A stretch of DNA of 53,198 nt from assembly GCA_013042375.1 (NCBI GenBank), contig JABDQH010000006.1, positions 1 through 53,198 of the forward strand, given 5' to 3'. Source of the DNA: Woeseiaceae bacterium (lineage in GTDB: Bacteria; Pseudomonadota; Gammaproteobacteria; Steroidobacterales; Woeseiaceae). This document shows positions 25,688-34,964 of this stretch, one piece after another. The position numbers were made by a program, and so were the translations under genes. The notes under the pieces are model-generated. The model saw only the letters and a list, made by a program, of their open reading frames with translations, searched no databases and was not told the origin of the DNA. Numbering within the stretch: the stretch's first letter is position 1; the number at the start of each line of letters is the position of its first letter.

Positions 25688-26270
25688 GCGTCGGGTCGGT
25701 CGCCACGGCGAAGATGCCGATCAACGCCAGCAGCCAGAGCGCGCCACCGAGCAACATCCACACCCAGTTGATCGCGGTCAGCTTCGCATTGCCGGTCCCG
25801 CCCACATCGGCGGCGGCAAAGTTGATGGCCTTCTGCGCCTGCAGCAACAGTGCGGATACGATGATGGTGCCGACGAACGGCATGGCCATCGCGAGCACGG
25901 GAATCGATTCGATCGGCAGGACGCGATCGCCAACGTTGAGGACAACCGTCAGGATGACGAACAGCGTCGCCAGCATCGTCGGGTTCCAGCCGAAGCTGCG
26001 CTGCTGGCCTTCAAGGCTGCTCTGGACGTCGGAGAACAGGCTGTGCGTGAAAAAGATGTAGAAGAACCCACGCACCGGCGGCCAGGTGTCTTCCTTGTCG
26101 GCATCCTTGATGAGCTTCCAGTTTTTGTAAAACCAGTAAACGAAATACAGCGTGAGCGTCAGCACCGACAGCAGCATGAACTTCGTCGGTGACACGACGT
26201 AGTAACGTGGCTGGTCCGTCGTCGGCGCGGTGACGTCGGCCTCGGGCGGTGCGTAGATGGATTCGTTCAT
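25680..26270 (-). CDS. Small multipass membrane protein, function unknown
   Basis: 196 residues. A soluble N-terminus (MNESIYAPPEADVTAPTTDQ) is followed by about four membrane segments: KFMLLSVLTLTLYFVYWFYK, LATLFVILTVVLNVG, a VLAMAMPFVGTIIVSALLL segment and WVWMLLGGALWLLALIGIFA. The YAPPEAxV start and SPTKFxLLxxxTxxLYxxYWFYKNW pattern are recurrent in uncharacterised gammaproteobacterial membrane proteins (DUF4234-like region). It is divergent from the RDD-family operon across an 84-base gap and could be functionally tied to it. No catalytic motif is visible. Confidence 0.75.
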   Translation of the reverse strand: MNESIYAPPEADVTAPTTDQPRYYVVSPTKFMLLSVLTLTLYFVYWFYKNWKLIKDADKEDTWPPVRGFFYIFFTHSLFSDVQSSLEGQQRSFGWNPTMLATLFVILTVVLNVGDRVLPIESIPVLAMAMPFVGTIIVSALLLQAQKAINFAAADVGGTGNAKLTAINWVWMLLGGALWLLALIGIFAVATDPTLS

Positions 26271-26354
26271 TTCACTGTTCCCGTTCTGTTCGTTTCGAGT
26301 CCGAGCCTATACTATCAACCGCAGGTCAGCGGGATCCGACACAAGTCACTTTTC

Positions 26355-27038
26355 TTGCATCTCGATACAACGCACAACATAGCGACACCCGAAGGTGTGG
26401 AATTGCGGCTTCCCGTTGCCGGGCTGAGCTCGCGTTCGCTCGCCTGGCTGATCGACGCGATCATCAAGGGCGTCGTCCTCACGGTCGGCACGACCGTGCT
26501 CAGCATCCTGGGTTACTTCGGCGATGCGCTGTCGTTCATCGGCATATTCCTCGGGCTGTGGTTCTACAACGTCCTGTTCGAGGTCTTCAACCAGGGCGCT
26601 ACGCCGGGAAAGAGCGCGATGGGCCTGCGCGTCATGAACGCCAACGGCACGCCGGTCGGCTGGACCGGATCGATGATCCGCAATCTCCTGCGCGCCGTCG
26701 ACACGCTGCCGGGGTGTTATGCGCTTGGCTGTATCAGCGTCATGCTCAGCAAGGACTTCCAGCGGCTCGGCGATCTCGCGGCGAACACGATCGTCGTGTA
26801 CGCGCAGAACGACGCACCCGACGCGTCACTGCGTAATGTGCAGAACGAACCGGTCCGCGTGCCGCTGTCACCCGCAGAGCAACAGGCGGTCGTGAGTTTC
26901 GGCGAACGGGCGCCGCGCCTCAATCGCGAGCGCGCCGAGGAGCTGGCCACGCTCATGAAACCGGTATTCGGCGAGGTCGATGCGGATCGGCTGCGCGGCC
27001 ATGCCGCATGGATTGCGGGCGGAGAAGGCAAGCCGTGA
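26355..27038 (+). CDS. RDD-family membrane protein
   Basis: 227 residues from a TTG start. The beginning HLDTTHNIATPEGVELRL and then SSRSLAWLIDAIIKG carries the Arg...Asp pattern of the RDD family; three hydrophobic segments follow, with NQGATPGKSAMGLRVM between the second and third. The last ~80 residues are soluble (PLSPAEQQAVVSFGERAPRL). RDD proteins have unclear roles, some proposed as transporters. It is first of six genes joined by overlaps, with GTGA to the next. No ATG is available near the family start, so TTG is accepted although its ribosome site is weak. Confidence 0.87.
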   Translation: MHLDTTHNIATPEGVELRLPVAGLSSRSLAWLIDAIIKGVVLTVGTTVLSILGYFGDALSFIGIFLGLWFYNVLFEVFNQGATPGKSAMGLRVMNANGTPVGWTGSMIRNLLRAVDTLPGCYALGCISVMLSKDFQRLGDLAANTIVVYAQNDAPDASLRNVQNEPVRVPLSPAEQQAVVSFGERAPRLNRERAEELATLMKPVFGEVDADRLRGHAAWIAGGEGKP

Positions 27039-28021
27039 AGCAGGAGACGTTCGAACGACACTACACGGACCGCTGGGACGAGTTCGAGCGCTGGTCCGAG
27101 GTGCTCGACGGCGCTCGTGAGGCGGACGTTGCGATGGACGAGCGCCGCGAGATCGGCCGCGAGTTCCCGGCCCGCTACCGCCAGGTCTGCCACCACCTGT
27201 CGCTGGCGCGGGCGCGCCACTACAGTTTCGGCCTGCAGCAGCGCCTCAACCGGCTTGCCCTCGAAGGCCACCGGCACCTCTATCGTGCGCGCACCCCGGT
27301 CCTTGCGAGCATCCTGCGTTTCGTCGGCGCGGGCTTCCCGCGCGCGTTTCGCCGCCATGGCCGCTTCGTCCTGTTCTCGGCGCTGCTTTTCATCCTGCCG
27401 GGTGCGGCAATGTCGATCGCGATGACGCTCGACCCGGACCTCATCTATTCGCTCGTCGACCCGGCGCAGGTTGCCTCGATGGAATCGATGTATGACCCGG
27501 CGAACCGGTCGCTCGGGCGCGAGCGCCAGTCCGACACGGACTTCGCGATGTTCGGCTACTACATCGCGAACAACGTCGGCATCGGCTTTCGTATGTTTGC
27601 GGGCGGCTTGCTGTTCGGGCTCGGCAGCATGTTCTTCCTCGGCTTCAACGGCCTGTTCCTGGCGGCCATCGCGACGCACCTGACGGCGGCGGGATTCTCG
27701 TCGACGTTCTGGCCATTCGTCTCCGGACACAGCGCGTTCGAGCTGACCGCGATCGTCATCTGCGGCGGGGCCGGCCTGATGATGGGCATGGCCGGGCTGG
27801 CGCCCGGACGCAAGAAACGATGGCACGCGATTCGTGACCGGGCGCGCGATGCGCTGCCGCTCGTTTACGGGGGCGGGGGCATGCTCGTGCTGGCCGCATT
27901 CGTCGAAGCGTTCTGGTCGTCGACGACGTGGCCGCCGGTGTCATTCAAGTATGCGGTCGGCGGCGTGCTGTGGGTGCTGACCATCGTGTATTTCTGGTTG
28001 CCGGGTCGCCATGAACCTTGA
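27035..28021 (+). CDS. SpoIIM-like (DUF95) membrane protein
   Basis: 328 residues from a GTG overlapping the RDD stop (GTGA), with GGAG about 10 bases before it. A charged N-terminal helical region (KQETFERHYTDRWDEFERW) is followed by several membrane segments from about residue 105. The family-typical YIANNVGIGFRMFAGGLLFG and the pattern NGLFLAAIATHL and SGHSAFELTAIVICGGAGL place it with stage II sporulation protein M homologues. Nothing else suggests sporulation; such proteins are common in non-sporulating bacteria beside RDD and MoxR genes. It overlaps the next gene by 11 bases. Confidence 0.87.
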   Translation: MKQETFERHYTDRWDEFERWSEVLDGAREADVAMDERREIGREFPARYRQVCHHLSLARARHYSFGLQQRLNRLALEGHRHLYRARTPVLASILRFVGAGFPRAFRRHGRFVLFSALLFILPGAAMSIAMTLDPDLIYSLVDPAQVASMESMYDPANRSLGRERQSDTDFAMFGYYIANNVGIGFRMFAGGLLFGLGSMFFLGFNGLFLAAIATHLTAAGFSSTFWPFVSGHSAFELTAIVICGGAGLMMGMAGLAPGRKKRWHAIRDRARDALPLVYGGGGMLVLAAFVEAFWSSTTWPPVSFKYAVGGVLWVLTIVYFWLPGRHEP

Positions 28022-29513
28022 ATCGGTAACGGCCGAGCTGCGTCCGCGCGGCCCATGGGAGGCCATGGACCTCGGCGCGCGCATGGTGCGCCGCGACGCG
28101 GGGGTCATCTACCGCACGTGGTTCATCGTGACCCTGCCGCTGCTGATCCTCGCCTCGCTCGGCATCCTCTACCTGCCGGTTCCGGGCTGGGTCATGCTCG
28201 CCTACTGGTGGCTCGAGCCGCTGACCGACGGCCCGATCCTGCACGTTGTTTCGCAGCGCCTGTTCGGCGGCGCCACGGACACGCGTTCGGCGCTGCGCAG
28301 CGTACCCGCGCACGCCCGCCGCAACATCCTTTTCCTGCTCACGCCATTGCGATTTCATTTTGCGCGCTCGCTGGCCATCCCGGTCACCCAGCTCGAAGGC
28401 CTGAAGGGGCAGAAGCGGCGCGCCCGCGCCAGGGTGCTGAATAACGTCGCCCTGAGTCACGGTATCGGGCTGACGACCGCCTACCAGCACCTGATGCTGT
28501 GCCTGTATCTCGGCGTCATCCTGTTCGGCTACCTTCTCGTTCCCGAGGCGTACCGCGACACGCTCGGCAGCACCTGGGTGGGCACCTTCCTGGGCGATGG
28601 CGACACGACCACGGCCGGCAACCTGCTGACCCTGTACATCTTCTATATTGCGCAGACGATCCTGCATCCCTGGTACGTCGGCGCCGGCTTCGGGCTGTAT
28701 ATCAATTGCCGGACCATGCTCGAAGCCTGGGACATCGAGGTTGCGTTTCGCCGCATGCTGCAGCGCCGCGCGGCGCGCGCCACCGCAGCTGCGGCGTTCG
28801 TAGCCATCGCGTTCGCAGGCGTGGCGGAGCCGGGCAGGGCCGAGGTCCGGGAGTTCGAACCCTACTGGCAGCCCGAAGTCGTCGAGGAGGCGACGGCCGC
28901 GGTGTTCGACGACGAGGCGCTGGCTCAGTACGAGACCGTCGAGGAGTGGCGCCCGCTCAACCCCGATGATGACGAAGAGCCGGCGCCGGATACGAGCGGC
29001 CTGAATCATTTTTTCGAGACGCTGGGACGGCTCGCTTCGGTCATCGTGGAGTTCGGCCTGTGGATAGCGGTCGCGCTGGCCCTGTTGTTTGCGTTTGTCA
29101 CGCGCCGTCGCTGGCTGCCATACCTGCGCTACGAGCCCGGCGAGGAGCGCCGCCCGCGGCAGCGTATCGTGCTGGATTCGGGCGTCATTACGGCCGAGGA
29201 GCTTCCTGACGACGTGCCCGATGCCGTGCTTGGCCTGTGGTCGCGCGGCAAGCTGCGCGAGGCGCTCAGCCTGCTGTATCGCAGCAGCGTGTTCTCGACC
29301 GTCGCCAAGCACGGTGTGCGGCTGCCGCGCAGCGCCACCGAGGGCGAATGCGTCTCGGCCGTCAAGTCGCAGGCGCCCGCGGCGCTTGCGGCCTATTTCG
29401 ACAAGGTCGTCACGGCGTGGCTGTGGTGTGCCTATGGCGGCCGGGCACCCGCGGAGGAGACCGTGCAAAGCCTCTGCAGGGACTGGCCCTCGCACTACGG
29501 GAGCATCGCATGA
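28011..29513 (+). CDS. Multipass membrane protein with C-terminal DUF4129 domain
   Basis: 500 residues. The N-terminal half has four or five membrane segments (VTLPLLILASLGILYLPV, LMLCLYLGVILFGYLLV, GNLLTLYIFYIAQTILH and one ending AFVAIAFAGVA). An acidic linker (~290-335) leads to one more membrane helix (FGLWIAVALALLFAFV). A cytoplasmic C-terminal segment (~400-500) with GKLREALSLLYRSSVF, ATEGECV and TAWLWCAYGGRAP matches DUF4129. DUF4129 modules recur with transglutaminase-like and MoxR/DUF58 genes. Overlaps both neighbours (11 bases before, ATGA after), which argues for stoichiometric co-translation. Confidence 0.82.
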   Translation: MNLESVTAELRPRGPWEAMDLGARMVRRDAGVIYRTWFIVTLPLLILASLGILYLPVPGWVMLAYWWLEPLTDGPILHVVSQRLFGGATDTRSALRSVPAHARRNILFLLTPLRFHFARSLAIPVTQLEGLKGQKRRARARVLNNVALSHGIGLTTAYQHLMLCLYLGVILFGYLLVPEAYRDTLGSTWVGTFLGDGDTTTAGNLLTLYIFYIAQTILHPWYVGAGFGLYINCRTMLEAWDIEVAFRRMLQRRAARATAAAAFVAIAFAGVAEPGRAEVREFEPYWQPEVVEEATAAVFDDEALAQYETVEEWRPLNPDDDEEPAPDTSGLNHFFETLGRLASVIVEFGLWIAVALALLFAFVTRRRWLPYLRYEPGEERRPRQRIVLDSGVITAEELPDDVPDAVLGLWSRGKLREALSLLYRSSVFSTVAKHGVRLPRSATEGECVSAVKSQAPAALAAYFDKVVTAWLWCAYGGRAPAEETVQSLCRDWPSHYGSIA

Positions 29514-30640
29514 GGCCGCTGACGACAGGCCTGGTCGTCGTCCTGGCCGGCATCCTGTTCGCCGCCTGGTTTTTCTCGAGCCACGAGAAAGTCGAGGTTG
29601 AGGAATGGGTCGGCTACCGGGGTGACGCACGCGTTAACCCGTGGCTCGCGGCCGAACTGCTGGTGCGCGAGCTCGGGTTCGAGTCGGAGTCGAAACCGGA
29701 GCTGACTCCTGCGGAATGGCTGCCGCCCGAGACCGATACGCTGATCGTGCAGGTGACGTCGTCCCTCGGTGTCGGGTCCGATCTCTACCTGCTGCTCAAC
29801 TGGGCGGGCGAAGGTGGACACCTCGTGTTGCTCGGACCCGAGTTCGTTGCTGAAGAGGGTGACGATACCCTGTGGCAGTTCGGCATCGGTTTGCGTGTTA
29901 CCCGCTCGAAACTCTACGAGGCGAAGGAAGCGCAGGACGATTTCGAGGACGAACTCGACGGCGACTATGCACTCGGCACCTATCCCCACGACGCCCGGCT
30001 CGAAGTCGTGAACGAGGAGCAGGGTTTCGACGTCATTTCACACGGCGGCGAGATTATCGCCGCGCGCCAGCAGTGGGGCGACGGTTTCGTATCCGTCGTT
30101 GCCAACGCCACGCGTTTCGATAACGATTCCATCAACAACGGCGACAACGCGAGGTTGTTCGCGGACGTCGTAATGGGCGAGATCGAGCCCGGCAAGATCT
30201 GGCTGATTTTCCGCACGCGGCTCACGCCGCTGTGGCAACTGATCTGGCAGGCAGCGCCGTACCTGGTCATCAGCGCTGCACTCATCGTGCTGTTGTTGCT
30301 ATGGTCTGCGCTGCCCGCCTTCGGGCCGCGCATCGTCGCTCAAACGGACGAGCGCCGCTCGATCCTCGAGCACATTCACGCGAGCGGGCTGTTCGTCTGG
30401 CGGCACGCCGGTCGTTTCAGCCTGCGGGAATCCTCGACCGGGGCGCTGCTGCGCGAAGCGGATACGAGGCACCCGGGCCTGTCGCGCCTGGCGCGCACGA
30501 AGCAGGCCGAAGCCATTGCCCGCATCACGGGCCAGAGCGCACAGTGGGTCCTCGACGTGCTGACCGGCAGCGAGGAGAAGGGGCAGCGCGGATTTACGCA
30601 GGACATCCAGAGAATCCAGGAAATAAGGAAAGAACTATGA
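29510..30640 (+). CDS. DUF4350-domain membrane protein
   Basis: 376 residues from ATG 29510. It has an N-terminal membrane helix (TTGLVVVLAGILFAAWFFSS) and an extracytoplasmic alpha/beta region with RGDARVNPWLAAELLVRELG and GGHLVLLGPEFV, typical of DUF4350. A second membrane helix (YLVISAALIVLLLLWSALPA) follows, then a C-terminal soluble tail with RRSILEHIHASGLFVWRHAG. The family is uncharacterised; its extracytoplasmic fold resembles glutamine-amidotransferase-like DUFs that bind rather than cut. A longer frame from 29237 is only an upstream extension inside the DUF4129 gene. It ends in an ATGA overlap with the MoxR gene. Confidence 0.85.
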   Translation: MRPLTTGLVVVLAGILFAAWFFSSHEKVEVEEWVGYRGDARVNPWLAAELLVRELGFESESKPELTPAEWLPPETDTLIVQVTSSLGVGSDLYLLLNWAGEGGHLVLLGPEFVAEEGDDTLWQFGIGLRVTRSKLYEAKEAQDDFEDELDGDYALGTYPHDARLEVVNEEQGFDVISHGGEIIAARQQWGDGFVSVVANATRFDNDSINNGDNARLFADVVMGEIEPGKIWLIFRTRLTPLWQLIWQAAPYLVISAALIVLLLLWSALPAFGPRIVAQTDERRSILEHIHASGLFVWRHAGRFSLRESSTGALLREADTRHPGLSRLARTKQAEAIARITGQSAQWVLDVLTGSEEKGQRGFTQDIQRIQEIRKEL

Positions 30641-31611
30641 GCGACCCGACGGAGCAACTCGGCGCCCTCAACGACAGACTGGCCCAGGCGCGCGCCCAGA
30701 TCGAGCGCGCATTTATCGGGCAGAGCGGAATCGTGGACGAGATCATCGTCTCGCTGCTGGCCGGCGGCCACGTGTTGCTCGAAGGCGTACCCGGGCTCGG
30801 CAAGACACTGCTGGTCAAGGCGATGGCGGCCGCGATCGGGGGCAAGTTCTCGCGCATCCAGTTCACGCCCGACCTCATGCCGAGTGACGTGACCGGCCAC
30901 GCGATGTACGAGGCGCAGACAGGTTCCTTCCGCGTCCGCAAGGGGCCCGTGTTCGCCAACCTGCTGCTCGCCGACGAGATCAACCGTGCGCCGGCCAAGA
31001 CGCAGGCGGCGCTGCTCGAGGTGATGCAGGAGAACCAGGTCACGATCGAGGGCCAGTCGGCGCCGGTGCCGCGGCCGTTCATGACCGTTGCGACGCAGAA
31101 CCCGGTCGAGCACGAGGGCACCTACCCGCTGCCCGAAGCGCAACTCGATCGCTTCCTGCTCAAGGTTCTCATCGACTACCCCGAGCAGACCGCCGAACAG
31201 CAGATCGTCTCTGCGGTAACGACGGGCCACGTCGGCGATGCGCTCAACGTCGAGGACGTCACCGAGGTCATGAGCCCGGAGCACGTCGTCGCCGCGCAGC
31301 AGATCGTCGCGCGCACGAGCGTCGACCCGGCCGTGCTCGACTACGCCGTACGCATCGTGCGCGAGACGCGCCAGTCGTCGGGCATACGCATGGGCGCGGG
31401 TCCGCGCGGTTCGATCGCGCTGATCCGGGCGGCGCGGGCGGCGGCCGTCCTCGGCAACCGCGACTTCGTGACACCGGACGATATTCGCAAGGTTGCGACG
31501 GCCGCGCTCAGGCATCGCATCGCGCTGGCGCCGGAGATGGAGATCGAGGCGTACCGCCCGGACGACATCCTGCGCGACATCCTCGAGCGCGTGAACGCAC
31601 CGCGGCAGTGA
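30637..31611 (+). CDS. MoxR-type AAA+ ATPase
   Basis: 324 residues from ATG 30637. The AAA+ core shows Walker A EGVPGLGKT (~54-62), FTPDLMPSDVTG, Walker B LLLADEINRAP, sensor motif TVATQNPVEHEGTYPLPEAQ and DRFLLK, all MoxR hallmarks; the lid follows. MoxR ATPases act as chaperones that remodel partner complexes, commonly with DUF58 or von Willebrand A proteins, here the next gene. Start fixed by ATGA overlap and GGAA upstream. No sequence defect is seen. Confidence 0.95.
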   Translation: MSDPTEQLGALNDRLAQARAQIERAFIGQSGIVDEIIVSLLAGGHVLLEGVPGLGKTLLVKAMAAAIGGKFSRIQFTPDLMPSDVTGHAMYEAQTGSFRVRKGPVFANLLLADEINRAPAKTQAALLEVMQENQVTIEGQSAPVPRPFMTVATQNPVEHEGTYPLPEAQLDRFLLKVLIDYPEQTAEQQIVSAVTTGHVGDALNVEDVTEVMSPEHVVAAQQIVARTSVDPAVLDYAVRIVRETRQSSGIRMGAGPRGSIALIRAARAAAVLGNRDFVTPDDIRKVATAALRHRIALAPEMEIEAYRPDDILRDILERVNAPRQ

Positions 31612-32912
31612 TCCCGCGCGCGTCACTGCTGTGGCTGTTCGCCGGCGTCGCGGGCGCGGCACTGCTGGTCGCCGTAGTCGGGTTACCCGGAACCGTGTGG
31701 GTGGCCGTGCTCGGCGCCGTCATCGGTTTCGCGGGGCTCGATGCGCTGTTTGCGACGCGGCTCAGCGTGCCCGGGATCGAGCGCAAGCTGCCGGCCTCGA
31801 TGTCGTTGATGAACTGGATCGACGTTGGCCTGTCGCTCAGCAACCGCGGCGACCGGGCCCTGCGCCTCAGGGTGTTCGACCACCATCCGCAGGCGTTCGA
31901 TGTCGAGGGCCTGCCCCGCGACGTCGTTGTCCGTCCGCAACACTTCGCCGACGTCGACTACCGCGCGCGCCCGACACAGCGCGGCGAGTTCGAGTTTCGG
32001 GGCTGCGAGCTGCGCGTCGTGTCGCCGTTCGGCCTGTGGTGGCGGCGCCGCTTCGTCGACGTCAGTTCGGTCGTGCGTGTTTACCCGAACTACTCGACGA
32101 TCTCGAAGCTGCTCGCCTTCGAGGTCGACAACAAGCTGCAACTGACGGGCGTGCGCATGAGCCGGCGCCGCGGCGAGGGCATCGAGTTTCACCAGCTGCG
32201 CGACTATCGCGAGGGCGACAGCATGCGCGCGATCGACTGGAAAGCGACGGCGCGCATGTCGCGCCCGATCACGCGTGAATACCAGGACGAGCGCGACCAG
32301 CAGATCGTGTTCCTGCTCGATACTGGTCGCCGTATGCTGGCCAAGGACGCGGAGCTCAGCCATTTCGACCATGCGCTCAACGCCATGCTGTTGCTCAGCT
32401 ACGTGGCGCTGCGCCAGGGGGACGGCGCGGGTGTCATGACCGCCGGCCCGCAGCGCTCGTGGCTGCCGCCGCGCAAGGGCGTCGGCACGATCAACGCGAT
32501 CCTGAACCACGTCTATGACATCAACCCGCAGCCCGTCGAGGTCGACTACCTGTCGGCCGCAACCGAGCTCGCCGTACGCCAGCGGCGCCGCGCCCTCGTC
32601 GTCATCCTGACCAACGTGCGCGAGGAAGATTCGGAGAGCCTGTTGGCGGCCACCGGGCTGCTCAGGCGCCGCCACCTCGTCATCCTCGCCAGCCTCCGCG
32701 AGGGTGCGCTCGACGATGTCCTCGAACATCCCGTGTCCTCGTTCGATGACGCACTGCGTTACGCGGGTGCGAACCAGTACCTCGAGGCGCGGCAGGAATC
32801 GCAGGACCTGTTGCGGGCGCGCGGCGTATTCGTCGAGGACTGCCTGTGCGAGCATTTGCCGGCGGCGATCACGAGCCGCTATCTCGCCATCAAGCGGGCA
32901 GGAATGTTGTAG
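31608..32912 (+). CDS. DUF58 domain protein
   Basis: 434 residues from a GTG overlapping the MoxR stop. Two N-terminal membrane helices (LWLFAGVAGAALLVAVVGL and a second up to ~45) anchor it. A beta-rich segment is followed by the DUF58 core: RRRGEGIEFHQLRDYREGDS, MRAIDWKATARMSRP and the vWA-like strand QQIVFLLDTGRRM. In characterised MoxR systems the DUF58 partner carries a metal-ion-dependent-like site. It closes the six-gene operon; the next gene starts 55 bases later with its own ribosome site. Confidence 0.92.
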   Translation: MIPRASLLWLFAGVAGAALLVAVVGLPGTVWVAVLGAVIGFAGLDALFATRLSVPGIERKLPASMSLMNWIDVGLSLSNRGDRALRLRVFDHHPQAFDVEGLPRDVVVRPQHFADVDYRARPTQRGEFEFRGCELRVVSPFGLWWRRRFVDVSSVVRVYPNYSTISKLLAFEVDNKLQLTGVRMSRRRGEGIEFHQLRDYREGDSMRAIDWKATARMSRPITREYQDERDQQIVFLLDTGRRMLAKDAELSHFDHALNAMLLLSYVALRQGDGAGVMTAGPQRSWLPPRKGVGTINAILNHVYDINPQPVEVDYLSAATELAVRQRRRALVVILTNVREEDSESLLAATGLLRRRHLVILASLREGALDDVLEHPVSSFDDALRYAGANQYLEARQESQDLLRARGVFVEDCLCEHLPAAITSRYLAIKRAGML

Positions 32913-32967
32913 AGTCGGCGCAATAACCCGATCATCCGTCGCCGTAAATCCACGCCAGGAGACAGAC

Positions 32968-34950
32968 ATGCGTATATCGTCACGGGCTTTGAGCGCCGGC
33001 ATGCTGGGCATCGTGCTCGCCGCGACGTCGGCGGGCGCCGAAGTCGTGCGCACCACGACCAACAATGGCAACCTCGTGATGGAGGATGTGCCCCCGATCC
33101 CCGCGATGCTCGTGGATACGCTGAATCGCTACCAGAACGTGCGTTGGGCCAACCTGTCGGACTGGACCGAGGACGGCCAGGGCATCTACATCGCCACGCG
33201 CTTCGGCGATCTCAGCCAGGTGCATCGCGTCGACATGCCGGGCGGTGCGCGGCACCAGCTGAGCTTCTTCAGCGAACCCGTGTACGGCGTCAGCCGCCAG
33301 CCGGGCGGTTCGCAGCTGATCTTTACCCGAGATGCCGGCGGCAACGAGTTCTCGCAGGTTTTCCTTCTCGACCCGGCCAGCGGCGACGCCCGCATGCTGA
33401 CCGATGGCGAGTCCCGCAACCGCGGCGTCGTGTGGGACCGGCAGGGGCAGCGCATCGCTTACCAGAGTACGCGGCGCAACGGCGCGTCGAACGATGTATG
33501 GATCATGGACCCGGCCGAACCCGGCAAGGCGCGCGTCGCGCTCGAGTCGCCGGACGGCACCTTGTGGGCGCCGGTCGAGTTCTCCGAGCGTGGCCGGCAA
33601 CTGCTGGCCGTCAATTACGTCAGCATCACCGACGCGCGCAGCTATGCCGTCGATCTCGATTCAGGCCAGGCGACGCTGCTCGCCGGCGGCGCCGAGGACC
33701 CGAGCTACAGCGTGCCCGTCGCCTACGACGATGATGCCGACGGCTACTGGCTGATCACCGACCAGCACGGCGAATTCAGGCAGCTGGCCTGGCAGCCGCT
33801 CGATCCGGCTGCGGCGCCGACCGCTGTCACGGCGGATATCCCGTGGAATGTCGGCGGTGCGGCGGTCAGTCACGACCGCCGGCGCATGGCGTTCGTCGTC
33901 AACGAGGCAGGGCTGTCTTCGGTCTACCTGCTCGATACGCGGACGCGGAAACATCGCAAGGTCGCCGGCCTGCCGACCGGTACCGCCAGCGGGCTCGCCT
34001 TCAGCCCCGACGATCGCCGTCTCGGCATGACGCTGAACACAGCGCAGACGCCGAGCGATACGTTCTCGCTCGAGCTCGGTGCGCAGCCGCTCGAGTACGG
34101 CGAACTCGTGCGCTGGACGCGCAGCGAGGTGGGCGGTCTCGACACCTCATCGTTCGTGGCGCCCGAGCTCGTGCACTTCCCGACCTTCGACGAGGTCGAC
34201 GGCGCGCCGCGCGAGATCCCGGCCTGGGTTTACAAACCGCCGGGCAAGGGGCCGTTTCCCGTCATCGTCTCGATCCACGGCGGCCCGGAGGGCCAGGCCC
34301 GGCCGCGCTTCAGCAGCACCTACCAGCTGTGGCTCAAGGAACTCGGCGCTGCGATCGTCGTGCCCAACGTGCGCGGCTCGGCCGGCTACGGCAAGACCTA
34401 CGTGTCGCTCGACAACGGCTTCAATCGCGAGGACTCGGTGCGCGATATCGGCGCGCTGCTCGAGTGGCTCGACACCCGCTCCGACCTGGACGCCGGGCGC
34501 GTCGCCGTCTTCGGCGGCAGCTACGGTGGCTACATGGTGCTCGCCAGCGCCGTGCACTTCAGCGACCGCCTGCGCGCCGCCGTCGATATCGTCGGTATCA
34601 GCAGCTTCGTGACCTTCCTCGAGAACACGCAGGACTATCGGCGCGATCTCAGGCGCGTCGAATACGGCGACGAACGCGACCCGGCGATGCGCGCACACCT
34701 CGAGAAGATCAGTCCGCTGAACAACGTCGAGAAGATCGACATCCCGATGTTCGTCGTGCAGGGTCAAAACGACCCGCGCGTGCCGGTTACCGAAGCTGAG
34801 CAGATCGTGGCGGCGCTGCGCAACCAGGGCCAAAAGGTCTGGTACATGAATGCGCTCAACGAGGGTCACGGCTACCGTCGCAAGGAGAATCGCGACATCT
34901 ACCAGCAGGCCACGGTGATGTTCCTGCGCGAGCACCTGCTCGGCCAGTAG
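32968..34950 (+). CDS. Secreted S9 prolyl oligopeptidase-family peptidase
   Basis: 660 residues from ATG 32968, with an AGGAGA ribosome site 5 bases upstream. The signal peptide (MRISSRALSAGMLGIVLAAT) ends at SAGA. A beta-propeller with WD40-like strands spans ~50-400. The catalytic domain has the nucleophile S518 in GGSYGGYM, the acidic residue in GQNDPRVPVTEAEQ and the histidine in NEGHGYRRKEN, with oxyanion HGGPEGQARPRF. It should cut oligopeptides after proline or a similar residue in the periplasm. Only 14 bases separate it from rsmG. The frame opens earlier at 32704, inside the DUF58 gene, which I reject. Confidence 0.93.
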   Translation: MRISSRALSAGMLGIVLAATSAGAEVVRTTTNNGNLVMEDVPPIPAMLVDTLNRYQNVRWANLSDWTEDGQGIYIATRFGDLSQVHRVDMPGGARHQLSFFSEPVYGVSRQPGGSQLIFTRDAGGNEFSQVFLLDPASGDARMLTDGESRNRGVVWDRQGQRIAYQSTRRNGASNDVWIMDPAEPGKARVALESPDGTLWAPVEFSERGRQLLAVNYVSITDARSYAVDLDSGQATLLAGGAEDPSYSVPVAYDDDADGYWLITDQHGEFRQLAWQPLDPAAAPTAVTADIPWNVGGAAVSHDRRRMAFVVNEAGLSSVYLLDTRTRKHRKVAGLPTGTASGLAFSPDDRRLGMTLNTAQTPSDTFSLELGAQPLEYGELVRWTRSEVGGLDTSSFVAPELVHFPTFDEVDGAPREIPAWVYKPPGKGPFPVIVSIHGGPEGQARPRFSSTYQLWLKELGAAIVVPNVRGSAGYGKTYVSLDNGFNREDSVRDIGALLEWLDTRSDLDAGRVAVFGGSYGGYMVLASAVHFSDRLRAAVDIVGISSFVTFLENTQDYRRDLRRVEYGDERDPAMRAHLEKISPLNNVEKIDIPMFVVQGQNDPRVPVTEAEQIVAALRNQGQKVWYMNALNEGHGYRRKENRDIYQQATVMFLREHLLGQ

Positions 34951-34964
34951 CAGGAGCAAACGGC

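Noticed and set aside
27035..28021. SpoIIM-like protein as a sign of sporulation
   Set aside because: No other sporulation gene is present; DUF95 proteins are widespread in non-sporulating bacteria.
30376..31662. 428-codon open frame antisense to the MoxR gene
   Set aside because: Same cause; the MoxR reading frame is unambiguous and in an overlapping operon.
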